Assembly: GCF_021646545.1 (NCBI RefSeq)
Contig: NZ_JAKIRP010000003.1
Coordinates: forward strand, 558,001-622,000
Reading direction: 5' to 3'
Length of the DNA stretch: 64,000 nucleotides
Origin: Chitinophaga filiformis
GTDB taxonomy: Bacteria > Bacteroidota > Bacteroidia > Chitinophagales > Chitinophagaceae
Positions 54,870-63,349 of the stretch are shown here, piece by piece. A model generated the notes under the pieces. The model ran no database searches. It was not told the DNA's origin and saw only the letters and a program-made list of their open reading frames with translations. A program made the translations under genes and the position numbers. Position 1 is the first letter of the stretch, and each line of letters begins with the position of its first letter.

Positions 54870-55586
54870 ATGAAAATAGCGCTTATCGGTTACGGAAAAA
54901 TGGGAAAGGCAATTGAGGCCATCGCCGTAGCTAAAGGACATGAGATCGTTCATCGTATTGACCTGAACAGTCAGCACCTGCTGGAGAAGGAAGAACTCAG
55001 CAAGGCAGATGTGGCTATCGAGTTTACGGGTCCTGAAACCGCCTATAATAATATATTGAAGTGTTTCGCCGCTAATGTGCCTGTCGTTTGTGGCAGTACC
55101 GGATGGCTGGAACAACTCCCTGCTGTCAAATCTTTGTGCCTGGAACAGCACCGGGCATTCCTTTACGCCAGTAACTTCAGCGTGGGCGTGAATATCTTCT
55201 TCGAGGTTAACAAACGCCTGGCAGAATTAATGGCGAATCAGTCCCAGTATGAGGTAAAAATGGAGGAGATCCACCATACCCAGAAACGGGACGCGCCGAG
55301 TGGTACCGCCATTACTCTCGCCGAGCAGCTGATGGAGAAAGTACGTCGTAAACAGGAATGGGTAAATGAGGAGACTTCCAAACCTGAGCAGCTCTCCATC
55401 ATTTCTAAGCGTATAGATCCTGCGCCTGGTACCCATAGCATCACCTATACCTCCGCTATCGACGATATTACCATTACCCATACCGCCCATTCCCGCGAAG
55501 GATTCGCTTCCGGCGCCGTGATTGCTGCGGAATGGCTGAAAGGTAAAACAGGGATCTTCAGTATGAAAGATGTACTGAGCCTTTAA
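54870..55586 (+). CDS. dapB: 4-hydroxy-tetrahydrodipicolinate reductase
   Basis: The 238-residue enzyme has the N-terminal NAD(P) motif GYGKMGKAIE, EFTGPETAYNN, CGSTGW, SNFSVGVNIF and the active-site EIHHTQKRDAPSGTA. It belongs to the diaminopimelate/lysine pathway and supplies the peptidoglycan cross-linking residue. It is shorter than the E. coli enzyme but normal for Bacteroidota. It is the last gene of the par cluster. Confidence 0.97.
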   Translation: MKIALIGYGKMGKAIEAIAVAKGHEIVHRIDLNSQHLLEKEELSKADVAIEFTGPETAYNNILKCFAANVPVVCGSTGWLEQLPAVKSLCLEQHRAFLYASNFSVGVNIFFEVNKRLAELMANQSQYEVKMEEIHHTQKRDAPSGTAITLAEQLMEKVRRKQEWVNEETSKPEQLSIISKRIDPAPGTHSITYTSAIDDITITHTAHSREGFASGAVIAAEWLKGKTGIFSMKDVLSL

Positions 55587-55601
55587 GACGTAAAAAGCTG
55601 T

Positions 55602-55609
55602 TATCTTTG
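55602..55609 (+). promoter_or_regulatory. Putative -7 box of the Rrf2 gene
   Basis: TATCTTTG, 41 bases before the ATG at 55650 and just after the dapB stop. Confidence 0.5.
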
Positions 55610-55649
55610 TAGTAACAAGAACATCTGGGAGGGATGCAAATCAATCGAT

Positions 55650-56078
55650 ATGTTGTCTAAAAAAACGCAATACGCTTTTCACGCGCTCATACACCTGGCA
55701 GAAAATGCAGATAAGGGTCCCATTCTCATCTCTGAAATTGCCCAGGAAAAGAACATCTCTATCAAATTCCTGGAGAACATCCTGCTGGAATTGAAGAATG
55801 CCGGCATACTGGGGAGTAAGAAAGGCAAGGGTGGTGGTTACTACCTGCTGAAGGCTCCTAAAGAGATACCTTTGGCGAGGATTATCCGTTTGCTGGATGG
55901 TGCGATTGCGCTGCTTCCCTGTGTGAGTCTCAATTACTATGAAAGATGCGAGAATTGCCGGGATGAAGCGGTATGTGGGTTGAATGATGTCATGAGTAAA
56001 GTGCGGGATGCGACGCTGAAGATCCTTGAGAATAAAACGCTGAAGGATATATTGACGAGGAATGTTTCAATATTATAA
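55650..56078 (+). CDS. Rrf2 family transcriptional regulator with cysteine cluster
   Basis: The 142-residue winged helix protein begins MLSKKTQYAFHALIHLAE, the Rrf2 signature, with KFLENILLELKNAGILGSKKGKGGGYYLLK as the recognition helix and wing. A cysteine cluster follows (PCVSLNYYERCENCRDEAVCG, with spacing C-x8-C-x2-C-x5-C), which could bind an iron-sulfur cluster or sense sulfur status, as IscR and CysR-like members do. It lies 1 kb upstream of the cysH-cysD-cysN genes on the same strand, so control of sulfur assimilation is likely but not shown. Confidence 0.9.
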   Translation: MLSKKTQYAFHALIHLAENADKGPILISEIAQEKNISIKFLENILLELKNAGILGSKKGKGGGYYLLKAPKEIPLARIIRLLDGAIALLPCVSLNYYERCENCRDEAVCGLNDVMSKVRDATLKILENKTLKDILTRNVSIL

Positions 56079-56085
56079 TCTTTTT

Positions 56086-56116
56086 AAAAGCCGGGGTTGA
56101 TCTCCGGCTTTTTTGT
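56086..56116 (+). terminator. Terminator of the Rrf2 gene
   Basis: AAAAGCCGG pairs with CCGGCTTTT, followed by T. Confidence 0.88.
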
Positions 56117-56216
56117 TTTATACACTTTGTGATTAACGTGCGCTCAATTGCTTTCAAGTGATAAACGCGAAATGAATGGTGATGGCGGGATTGGCGTTGG
56201 ATATCCGGAAAGCGTT

Positions 56217-56380
56217 GCGGTTCCAGATGGGACCGCAGTCGGCGCCTCTTTGGCAGCATGACTATGGAGCGTTGTCAAGCGTGTGGGCATTGGATCGCTA
56301 TTTAACTTCATCCAGCGTGGGTCAAAGAGCCGAAGGCCCGCGGTCTCCATCTGAAACCGTTCCGCTACTTCCTGGCTCCC
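56217..56380. repeat. Dispersed inverted-repeat element, copy B
   Basis: It starts GCGGTTCCAGATGGGACCGC and its right arm ends GCGGTCTCCATCTGAAACCG with GGCTCCC beyond. It shares GTCGGCGCCTCT, AGAGCCGAAGGCCCG and the core (56274-56294, GTCAAGCG...TGGG...TTGGA) with copy A. The arm sequence after CAG is ATGGG rather than GAGGG, and the opposite arm changes to match. Confidence 0.8.
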
Positions 56381-56709
56381 AACTGAGTTTAAGGTGATGA
56401 GGGACGGTCCTCTTTCAATGGCGTCCAATAGTTATATATCTGTTTAATATTCATTGGAGATTATTCCTCTCTTCCATTTGTGACTGGCCATCCATTAGTG
56501 TTAGCACTTTTGTTCTTTAACCTCAAAACTTGCCTATTGTACTCTGATCTTAGACTTAAACCTAAACCTTAACCTTCGAAATAACATTAGACTTAGCTTT
56601 TAGCTTTCACTTTCGGCTTATCAACCGCCACTTTTTTTAACATAGTTTATTAGGGGGCTATTACTGGCACTTAAGTCGGACATTATTTTCCCCTCCCCTC
56701 ACCCCAAGC
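56381..56709. other. Gene-free stretch between elements B and C
   Basis: No gene is seen. It contains short degenerate runs such as CTTAAACCTAAACCTTAACC (near 56551-56574) and TTAGACTTAGCTTTTAGC, with no clear function. Confidence 0.4.
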
Positions 56710-56891
56710 GGAAGGCCTGATCAGACGGTTTCAGGAGGAGATACCGGGCCCGTAGCCCTTGCAGCGTCCACATACGATTGACAGGAGTTAAATCGACATT
56801 CCAAAGCCCACACGATTGACCATGCTTAATGATTAGTACGCGCAAGGGGTACAGCCCGGTATCCCTACCTGAAACCGGACGACGGCCTTCC
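56710..56891. repeat. Dispersed inverted-repeat element, copy C (reverse orientation)
   Basis: Outer arms GGAAGGCC and GGCCTTCC, inner arms CGGTTTCAGG and CCTGAAACCG, then GATACCGGGC and GCCCGGTATC, and CCCTTGC and GCAAGGG. On the minus strand the core GTCAATCG...TGGG...TTGGA lies at 56800-56820. A second GTCAATCG copy follows in the same orientation around 56773-56780. Confidence 0.8.
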
Positions 56892-56967
56892 AAACCGAAT
56901 CATCCAACCAACACAAATAAATGATAATCAATAAACAACCCCCTGCATAACCTGTTACTAAAAAAAG

Positions 56968-57064
56968 TCTATCCTTTTTATAGAGTTTATGTATTTTTGT
57001 AGACAGCAGAAACTGCCAATTTTAACTAAAGGAAGTATTACTGGCATCTAACGATGGATGCCAG
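56968..57064 (+). promoter_or_regulatory. Control region of the cysH-cysD-cysN unit
   Basis: TATTTTTG (56992-56999) is a good -7 box. TCTAT-N7-ATAGA (56968-56984), between the -33 and -7 positions, could be an operator, perhaps for the Rrf2 protein upstream. In the leader CTGGCATC and GATGCCAG (57041-57064) form an eight-base hairpin. Confidence 0.5.
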
Positions 57065-57082
57065 GCTATTGAGATAGATCAC

Positions 57083-57766
57083 ATGGATAATATCAGTACA
57101 GCACTGGAAGGACTAGATCCAATCGCTGCCATGCAGTATCTGGCAGCACAATTCCCCGGAGCGGTGGCCTTCTCCACCTCATTTGGACAGGAAGATCAGG
57201 TGATTGCCGACATGATTTGGCGCAATAACCTGCCGATCAGGGTATTCACACTCGATACCGGACGTCTGTTCCAGGAAACCTATGACCTGATGGACCTCAC
57301 CCGCGCCCGCTACAAGAAAAACTTTGAAGTCTATTTCCCGGAAACGGCTGCAGTCGAGAAACTGCTGGCGGAAAAAGGACCTAATAGCTTCTACGAATCT
57401 GTAGAGAACCGCAAAGAATGTTGTAACATCCGCAAAGTTGTCCCGCTGAACCGCGCCCTCCAGGGTGTGAAAGTATGGATCACCGGTCTTCGCGCTGAAC
57501 AGTCCGAAAACCGGCAGTCACTACACGCCATCGAGTGGGATGAAGCCAGACAACTGTATAAATACAATCCGCTCATCAACTGGACGTACGATGAAATGAT
57601 CAACTACCTGAAGGAGAAAAACGTACCGTACAATAAATTGCACGATAAAGGTTTTATCTCCATCGGTTGTGCTCCATGTACCCGTGCGATTGAACCAGGA
57701 GAACATCCCCGCGCCGGCAGATGGTGGTGGGAACTGTCCAAGAAAGAGTGCGGATTGCACGGATAA
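57083..57766 (+). CDS. cysH: Adenylyl-sulfate (APS) reductase type CysH
   Basis: The 227-residue enzyme of the PAPS/APS reductase family has FSTSFGQEDQVIADM, the Cys pair in ENRKECCNIRKVVPL and the second pair in IGCAPCTR. These CC and CxxC motifs are the four ligands of a [4Fe-4S] cluster and are characteristic of enzymes that use APS directly. The catalytic Cys is in KKECGLHG at the C-terminus. It reduces activated sulfate to sulfite with thioredoxin. No cysC kinase is present nearby, which agrees with APS use. Confidence 0.95.
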   Translation: MDNISTALEGLDPIAAMQYLAAQFPGAVAFSTSFGQEDQVIADMIWRNNLPIRVFTLDTGRLFQETYDLMDLTRARYKKNFEVYFPETAAVEKLLAEKGPNSFYESVENRKECCNIRKVVPLNRALQGVKVWITGLRAEQSENRQSLHAIEWDEARQLYKYNPLINWTYDEMINYLKEKNVPYNKLHDKGFISIGCAPCTRAIEPGEHPRAGRWWWELSKKECGLHG

Positions 57767-57833
57767 TGATAAAGACAACATACAAAAGATTAAATTGATA
57801 AACTGGTCCGCAGGGACATCTAAATAAAGACTT

Positions 57834-58742
57834 ATGACCAATAAAATACAGTGGGAGTTTCCGCAGGCGTTGGAAGATGAGGCCATCTATATTTTACGTG
57901 AAACAGCTGCACAGTTTGAACGCCCCGCCATCCTGTTCTCGGGTGGTAAGGACTCTATAACTATCGTGCGACTGGCACAGAAAGCATTCTATCCGGGTAA
58001 AGTTCCTTTCCCGTTACTGCATATAGACACCGGACATAACTTCCCCGAAACCATTCAGTTCCGCGACTGGCTGGTGGAATCACTGGGTCTTGATCTTATT
58101 GTAAGAAATGTACAGGACAGCATCGACCAGGGTAAAGTGCAGGAAGAAACTGGCAAATACGCCAGCAGAAATGCCCTGCAGACCGTAACTCTCCTGGATG
58201 CTATCGAAGAACTGAAATTTGATGCCTGCATCGGTGGTGCCCGCCGTGATGAAGAGAAAGCACGCGCGAAAGAAAGGATCTTCTCTGTTAGAGATGAATT
58301 CGGTCAGTGGAACGCTAAAATGCAACGCCCTGAACTGTTCGATATGCTGAACGGCAAAATACACCTGGGCGAGAACGTAAGGGTATTCCCTATCTCCAAC
58401 TGGACAGAACTGGACGTATGGAATTATATCCGCCGCGAAAACCTGCAGATCCCATCCATCTATTTCTCTCACGAAAGAGAGATCATCGAGCGCGATGGCA
58501 TGTACTGGCCTTACTCTCCTTTCCTAAATACCACTGAAGAAGAAGTGCCTTTCCGCCAGAAAGTTCGCTTCCGTACCGTTGGTGATATGACCTGTACCGC
58601 AGCGGTGATCTCAGAAGCTGATAAACTCGAAGACATCATCGGTGAAATACTGGAAGCCAAAATATCTGAAAGGGGCGCCCGTATCGATGACAAACGCTCT
58701 GAAGCAGCGATGGAGAAAAGAAAACAGGCCGGTTACTTTTAA
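57834..58742 (+). CDS. cysD: Sulfate adenylyltransferase subunit 2
   Basis: The 302-residue protein has the ATP pyrophosphatase loop FSGGKDSIT near residue 38, HIDTGHNFPETIQFRD, IGGARRDEEKARAKER and FPISNWTELDVWNYI, all CysD features. It joins sulfate to ATP to make APS, driven by the GTPase CysN. It lies 67 bases after cysH and 101 bases before cysN. Confidence 0.97.
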   Translation: MTNKIQWEFPQALEDEAIYILRETAAQFERPAILFSGGKDSITIVRLAQKAFYPGKVPFPLLHIDTGHNFPETIQFRDWLVESLGLDLIVRNVQDSIDQGKVQEETGKYASRNALQTVTLLDAIEELKFDACIGGARRDEEKARAKERIFSVRDEFGQWNAKMQRPELFDMLNGKIHLGENVRVFPISNWTELDVWNYIRRENLQIPSIYFSHEREIIERDGMYWPYSPFLNTTEEEVPFRQKVRFRTVGDMTCTAAVISEADKLEDIIGEILEAKISERGARIDDKRSEAAMEKRKQAGYF

Positions 58743-58843
58743 TGATCGCCGGCTTTACAGCTTCTTTTCTGTTTACAGGATTCAATCAATTAGTATAAAA
58801 TCGTCGCGGACAGCAAGGCTTTCCGCCACTCAAAAAATATAAC

Positions 58844-60091
58844 ATGGAGGTTTTACGTATAACCACTTCCGGCAGTGTAGATGATGGAAAAAGCACCCTG
58901 ATAGGCAGGCTGTTGTATGATACACATTCTATTCCACAGGATAAAATGGAGGCATTACATGCTGCCAGCAAACGTAAGGGACTTGATTTTACAGACCTGT
59001 CGCTGCTGACAGACGGCCTGGTAGCTGAACGCGAACAAGGGATCACTATTGATGTGGCCCACATCTACTTCTCTACGCCTACCCGTAAATACATCATTGC
59101 CGATACTCCCGGACATATCGAATACACCCGTAACATGGTAACCGGTGCATCCAATGCACAGGTATCCCTGATACTGATCGATGCACGTAAAGGTATCGTA
59201 GAACAAACATACCGTCACTTCTTTATCGCCAGCCTGCTGCGTATCCCTTATTTGGTGGTATGCGTTAACAAAATGGACCTGGTAGAATATAATGAGGCAC
59301 GCTTTAATCAGATCGTGGAAGATTTCCAGGCACTGATTGCCAATGCGGCTTTCAAAGCACCTTCTATTAAATTCATTCCGATCTCTTCACTCTATGGTGA
59401 AAACGTGGCTGCCCGCTCTGAAAAGATCAGCTGGTATAATGGCGATTCACTACTGGAATACCTGGAGCAGATCAGCTTCGATCATGCTGATAACAGCCAC
59501 CCTGCCCGCTTCAAAGTGCAGTCAGTGATCCGTCCGAAAACAGAGGCTTATCACGACTTCCGTGGCTTTGCAGGTAAAGTGGTGAGTGGTCATTTTAATG
59601 TAGGCGATGAGATCATCTCCCTCCCCTCCCAGCAGAAAAGCAGGATCAAAACCATCGAACAGTTCGAAACACAGCTCACCACCGCCGAAGCACGTCAGAG
59701 CGTAGTGATCACACTGGAAGATGAGATTGATACCAGCCGTGGCAGCATGTTCTCCAAACCTGACAATGCCCCTGCCCTGCTGAAAGAGATCTCTGCGCAG
59801 GTATGCTGGATGGATCAGCAGAAACTTGTACCAGGTAAAGCATATTTGCTGCAACACGGCATTAACCGCGTGAAAGCAAAGGTGCAGCTGATACAACATG
59901 TGATAGATGTAACTTCAAATAAGATCGTGGAAGACAAGAAAGAGCTGGGCCTGAATGATATTGGTAAAATTACAGTGAAGCTCGCACATCCGATATTTGC
60001 AGATAGCTATGATGCTAATCCTGCCAATGGTGCGTTCATCCTGATTGACGAATTCAGTAATTCAACCGTAGCGGTTGGGTTTGTTGATTAA
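58844..60091 (+). CDS. cysN: Sulfate adenylyltransferase subunit 1 (GTPase)
   Basis: The 415-residue elongation-factor-like GTPase has GSVDDGKSTLIG (G1, residues 9-20), DTPGHIEYTRNM (G3) and VNKMDL (G4), followed by two beta-barrel domains. It ends without a fused APS kinase domain (CysC), unlike the bifunctional CysNC proteins of some bacteria. It is the last gene of the sulfate-activation unit. Confidence 0.96.
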   Translation: MEVLRITTSGSVDDGKSTLIGRLLYDTHSIPQDKMEALHAASKRKGLDFTDLSLLTDGLVAEREQGITIDVAHIYFSTPTRKYIIADTPGHIEYTRNMVTGASNAQVSLILIDARKGIVEQTYRHFFIASLLRIPYLVVCVNKMDLVEYNEARFNQIVEDFQALIANAAFKAPSIKFIPISSLYGENVAARSEKISWYNGDSLLEYLEQISFDHADNSHPARFKVQSVIRPKTEAYHDFRGFAGKVVSGHFNVGDEIISLPSQQKSRIKTIEQFETQLTTAEARQSVVITLEDEIDTSRGSMFSKPDNAPALLKEISAQVCWMDQQKLVPGKAYLLQHGINRVKAKVQLIQHVIDVTSNKIVEDKKELGLNDIGKITVKLAHPIFADSYDANPANGAFILIDEFSNSTVAVGFVD

Positions 60092-60110
60092 TAAGATTAT
60101 AAGTGTTTCA

Positions 60111-60148
60111 AAAAAGCCCGTATCAAAAGTATGATACGGGCTTTTTTT
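60111..60148 (+). terminator. Terminator of the cys unit
   Basis: AAAGCCCGTATCA pairs with TGATACGGGCTTT, followed by a T run. Confidence 0.9.
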
Positions 60149-60227
60149 ATGGGAATAACTGAAGAAATCAGCTAATCTGTCATGTGTATATAAGAGCGTT
60201 CGTTGTTTTGATACGTCTCGGTTTTCG

Positions 60228-61238
60228 TTACTTCGATGTGGGTTTTCCTATTTTCTTTTGGATGAAGGCATTTATTTCCTGTTCTGTTGTTGCTGTATAA
60301 TCAGGTTGTATCCCTTTCTGTTCCCAGGTATCCGTTGTGCCATGCCATACAGGCGCCATCTCTGATATGGAGATATAAATGTGTTCATTCACAGGGTACC
60401 ATGCATTCATATTTGCCGCACCAGCTGAAGGTTGCCCGATCACAATTGCCCGTCCTGTTTTTTTCATGGAAAATGTAAAGGCTTCTGCGGCAGATGCAGT
60501 CTTGTTGCTGATCAGAATAAAGACGGGACGATCGTAACGCTTTTCTTTCAACCAGGATACCGTGCTATCTGTAAATTGCTTACCTGTTCTGTTTGAGAAC
60601 GTGATAAGCGGTGTCTTTTCCGGCAGAAAAAAGCTCTCCAATACCGCCCCGGTGTCACTGCCGCCTCCACCATTGTTACGCAGATCGATGACCAATGCCC
60701 GGGTGTTGGCAACAAAATTCATGGTAGCATATAATACCGGCAGACTTTTCCGGGAAATGTTGATCTCAGACAAATGCAGATAACCGATATTATCCTTACT
60801 TATTCTCACACTTTCAAAGCCATAATTATGTTCTGCAGCAGCGGCGCCGTAAAAGAAAGGATCTGGGCCTTCTTCTGCAATAGTATTGCCTTCCGGATGC
60901 TTACCCGCAGCATTCTGCTGCCGTAATAGGTTACGGCTTGTGGCTGTATCATAACGGACATACAGATGCCCGTCACGACTAACATCTTTCAGCTGCTTTG
61001 TTGCCATTTCCGCCAAGGCCTTCCAACTATTGGCTGGTGCTAATTTTCCGGATTTATAAATAGTCCGCAAATGATCTGCAATGGCAACACCTTTCTCCGG
61101 ATAAACATAATGGTCCTTCAATAAGGCGGCCATCCTGTCGATAGCAACAGAGACTTCAGCTGCAGGAAGCACCTGCGCCCTGGCAGTCAGTAAAAAAATA
61201 CTGCAAACAATTGAAAGCCATATCTTCTGATAGTTCAT
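60228..61238 (-). CDS. S41 family peptidase (tail-specific protease type)
   Basis: The protein has 336 residues from the ATG at 61238, which gives a clean signal peptide (KIWLSIVCSIFLLTARAQ); the upstream 54 in-frame codons overlap non-coding DNA and look spurious. The S41 domain shows VIDLRNNGGGGSDTG and the nucleophile region ISNKTASAAEAFTFSMK, with a Lys in place as general base. There is no PDZ domain between, unlike CtpA. It resembles periplasmic S41 enzymes of Bacteroidota whose targets are unknown. The next gene on the same strand is an AraC regulator, 67 bases upstream. Confidence 0.9.
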   Translation of the reverse strand: MNYQKIWLSIVCSIFLLTARAQVLPAAEVSVAIDRMAALLKDHYVYPEKGVAIADHLRTIYKSGKLAPANSWKALAEMATKQLKDVSRDGHLYVRYDTATSRNLLRQQNAAGKHPEGNTIAEEGPDPFFYGAAAAEHNYGFESVRISKDNIGYLHLSEINISRKSLPVLYATMNFVANTRALVIDLRNNGGGGSDTGAVLESFFLPEKTPLITFSNRTGKQFTDSTVSWLKEKRYDRPVFILISNKTASAAEAFTFSMKKTGRAIVIGQPSAGAANMNAWYPVNEHIYISISEMAPVWHGTTDTWEQKGIQPDYTATTEQEINAFIQKKIGKPTSK

Positions 61239-61305
61239 AACCCTGTTTTTACCAAAGGTCAGACATATAGCACAGACAAAATTGTATGGATTTAACTGAG
61301 CGATA

Positions 61306-62115
61306 TCAGAGCTTGCGGAATGCTTTGGGCAGGAATCCGGTCTGCTCCCTGAAGGCCCTGATAAAATGGCTCTGGTCAAAGAACCCGCATTGATAAGCAA
61401 TGCCTGTCAGCGGCTCTTCCGTCTGTCGGATCATGGTCAGTGCTTTTTGTACGCGGATCTTCCGCATATATTCACCCAGGGAACACCTGAAATAAGCAGA
61501 GAAATGCCTGGAAACAGTGACAGGATGGAGTTGTGTAATAGCGACAAGGTCCTGCAGGGAAATGTTCTCATTCCAGCGGTCATGCAGCAATGTTGCTACT
61601 TCACTGGCACGACCAGCTAATAACTGTTTTTCAGGTTGATGGGCGTTACCCGCTCCTTGTAACAGAGACAGTACCTGTTGATGGATAGAGAGGTGGCTGT
61701 GCTGATCTTCCGCCAGACAATCATGATAGATCTTTATGGCTGTCAGCGAGGCGCGGGTTTGCAATGTATGTAAGTCACTATGAGACCAGGGGGTAAAGCT
61801 GGCCTCATAATGACTTAAAAAACTGTCTTCTATTTCAAGATTGATATTCTGAGATGGATGTTGTGTATGGCTGTTACGATGCCATTCACCGCTGTGGTAT
61901 AACCTAATACTTCCGGGAAGAACAGTTTCCTCGCCATTTTTGCGGTATTCCCGGTTCCCTCCTTCCAGTATGAAGGATAGATGGTTATTCTCATGGAAAT
62001 GCCATCCTTCAAATACCTTCTCATGGTAGGTCGTCTTACTGACAATAAGCCCATCCATATGGAAAGTATGGCTGTTATTCCCCAGATATTTTCCGTTCTC
62101 CAGCTTCATATGCAA
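61306..62115 (-). CDS. AraC family transcriptional regulator
   Basis: The 269-residue protein has an N-terminal cupin-type sensor (HENNHLSFILEGG, LYHSGEWHRNSH) and a C-terminal AraC DNA-binding domain (ISLQDLVAITQLHPVTVSRHFSAYF, and LTGIAYQCGFFDQSHFIRAFREQTGFLPKAF). It lies directly upstream of the S41 peptidase gene in the same direction and may control it. The effector is unknown. Confidence 0.9.
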   Translation of the reverse strand: MHMKLENGKYLGNNSHTFHMDGLIVSKTTYHEKVFEGWHFHENNHLSFILEGGNREYRKNGEETVLPGSIRLYHSGEWHRNSHTQHPSQNINLEIEDSFLSHYEASFTPWSHSDLHTLQTRASLTAIKIYHDCLAEDQHSHLSIHQQVLSLLQGAGNAHQPEKQLLAGRASEVATLLHDRWNENISLQDLVAITQLHPVTVSRHFSAYFRCSLGEYMRKIRVQKALTMIRQTEEPLTGIAYQCGFFDQSHFIRAFREQTGFLPKAFRKL

Positions 62116-62134
62116 AATGAATTTTGCCTGAAGC

Positions 62135-62142
62135 CAAATGTA
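62135..62142 (-). promoter_or_regulatory. Putative -7 box of the AraC gene at 61.3-62.1 kb
   Basis: TACATTTG on the minus strand, 19 bases before the start. Confidence 0.45.
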
Positions 62143-62152
62143 CGATAAGTAC

Positions 62153-63097
62153 CTATTTTTTGAGGTTCTTCAGCATATCTACCGTCATTTTCTCCAGGCA
62201 GAATTCCGGTTTCCAGCCCCAGTCCTCGCGGGCCAGGGTGTCGTCCATGCTCTGTGGCCATCCGTCGGCTATCTGCTGACGGTAATCCGGTTCATAGTTA
62301 ATGGTGAATTCAGGAATGTGCTTTTTGATCTCTGCAGCGATCTCTTTCGGAGAGAAACTCATAGCGCCCAGGTTGTAGGAAGAGCGCACCTTGATCTTTG
62401 CTTTATCGGCTTCCATCAGCTCAATGGTGGCGCGGATAGCATCCGGCATATACATCATTGGCAGATAAGTACCTTCAGAGAGGAAGCAGGTATATTTCTT
62501 TTCTTCCAATGCTTCATGGAAGATCTCAATAGCATAATCTGTCGTACCACCACCCGGAGCTGATTTGTAACTGATCAGACCAGGATAACGCAGACTGCGT
62601 ACGTCTACGCCATAACGGTGGCTGTAATATTCGCACCAGCGTTCACCGGCAAACTTACTGATACCATAAATGGTAGTAGGCTCGATAACGGTATGTTGGG
62701 GAGTGGATTCCTTCGGGGAATTAGGCCCGAATACCGCAATGGAACTTGGCCAGTATACTTTGTCGATATTTTCTTCTTTCGCAATATCCAGTACATTCAG
62801 CAGGCTTTGCATGTTGATATGCCATGCCAGCAAAGGGTTCTTTTCACCGGTAGCAGAAAGGATCGCCGCCAGCAGATAGATCTGGGTGATATTATGACGG
62901 ATAATCAATACGTGCAGCATCTCCTTATTCATCACATCCAGGGATACATAAGGGCCTGTTCCTTTCAGCAGGTCATGCTCTTCACGCAGATCTGAAGCAA
63001 CCACATTTGCATCGCCGTACATTTTCCTTAATGCCAGTGTAAGTTCAACACCAATCTGCCCGCAGGCGCCGATTACCAGTATTTTATCTTTCTTCAT
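62153..63097 (-). CDS. SDR-type L-threonine 3-dehydrogenase (NAD-dependent epimerase family)
   Basis: The 314-residue protein starts with ILVIGACGQIGVELTLAL, the NAD motif G-x2-G-x2-G. The catalytic YGISK is near residue 143, with Ser in WPSSIAVFG, and the loop YPGLISYKSAPGGGTTDYAI is characteristic of the epimerase-like threonine dehydrogenases known from Flavobacterium and Cupriavidus. The reaction turns L-threonine into 2-amino-3-ketobutyrate. Partner glycine C-acetyltransferase is not in the window. A nucleotide-sugar epimerase is the alternative but fits less well. Confidence 0.88.
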   Translation of the reverse strand: MKKDKILVIGACGQIGVELTLALRKMYGDANVVASDLREEHDLLKGTGPYVSLDVMNKEMLHVLIIRHNITQIYLLAAILSATGEKNPLLAWHINMQSLLNVLDIAKEENIDKVYWPSSIAVFGPNSPKESTPQHTVIEPTTIYGISKFAGERWCEYYSHRYGVDVRSLRYPGLISYKSAPGGGTTDYAIEIFHEALEEKKYTCFLSEGTYLPMMYMPDAIRATIELMEADKAKIKVRSSYNLGAMSFSPKEIAAEIKKHIPEFTINYEPDYRQQIADGWPQSMDDTLAREDWGWKPEFCLEKMTVDMLKNLKK

Positions 63098-63321
63098 GCT
63101 ATCTCGAATGAATGACTTTTAATTTGGGCGTAATATTAACAGCTTCCGCAATAATTCAGAACAGGCAACCTCAGGGCATGACAATGCGGTAACAATTCCG
63201 GGAATCCTGTTGGAACAGATGCAAGCCCAGTGAACATCCTACGGCATCGAATTACAATATTATGACAATTCGGCGAGTCGCAGCAATTCCCTTTGCTGAA
63301 AAGTAATCCCATGGAATAGCA

Positions 63322-63329
63322 TAACTTTG
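63322..63329 (+). promoter_or_regulatory. Putative -7 box of kdsA
   Basis: TAACTTTG, 20 bases before the ATG. Confidence 0.5.
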
Positions 63330-63349
63330 CACTCTCAAATACAAAAATC

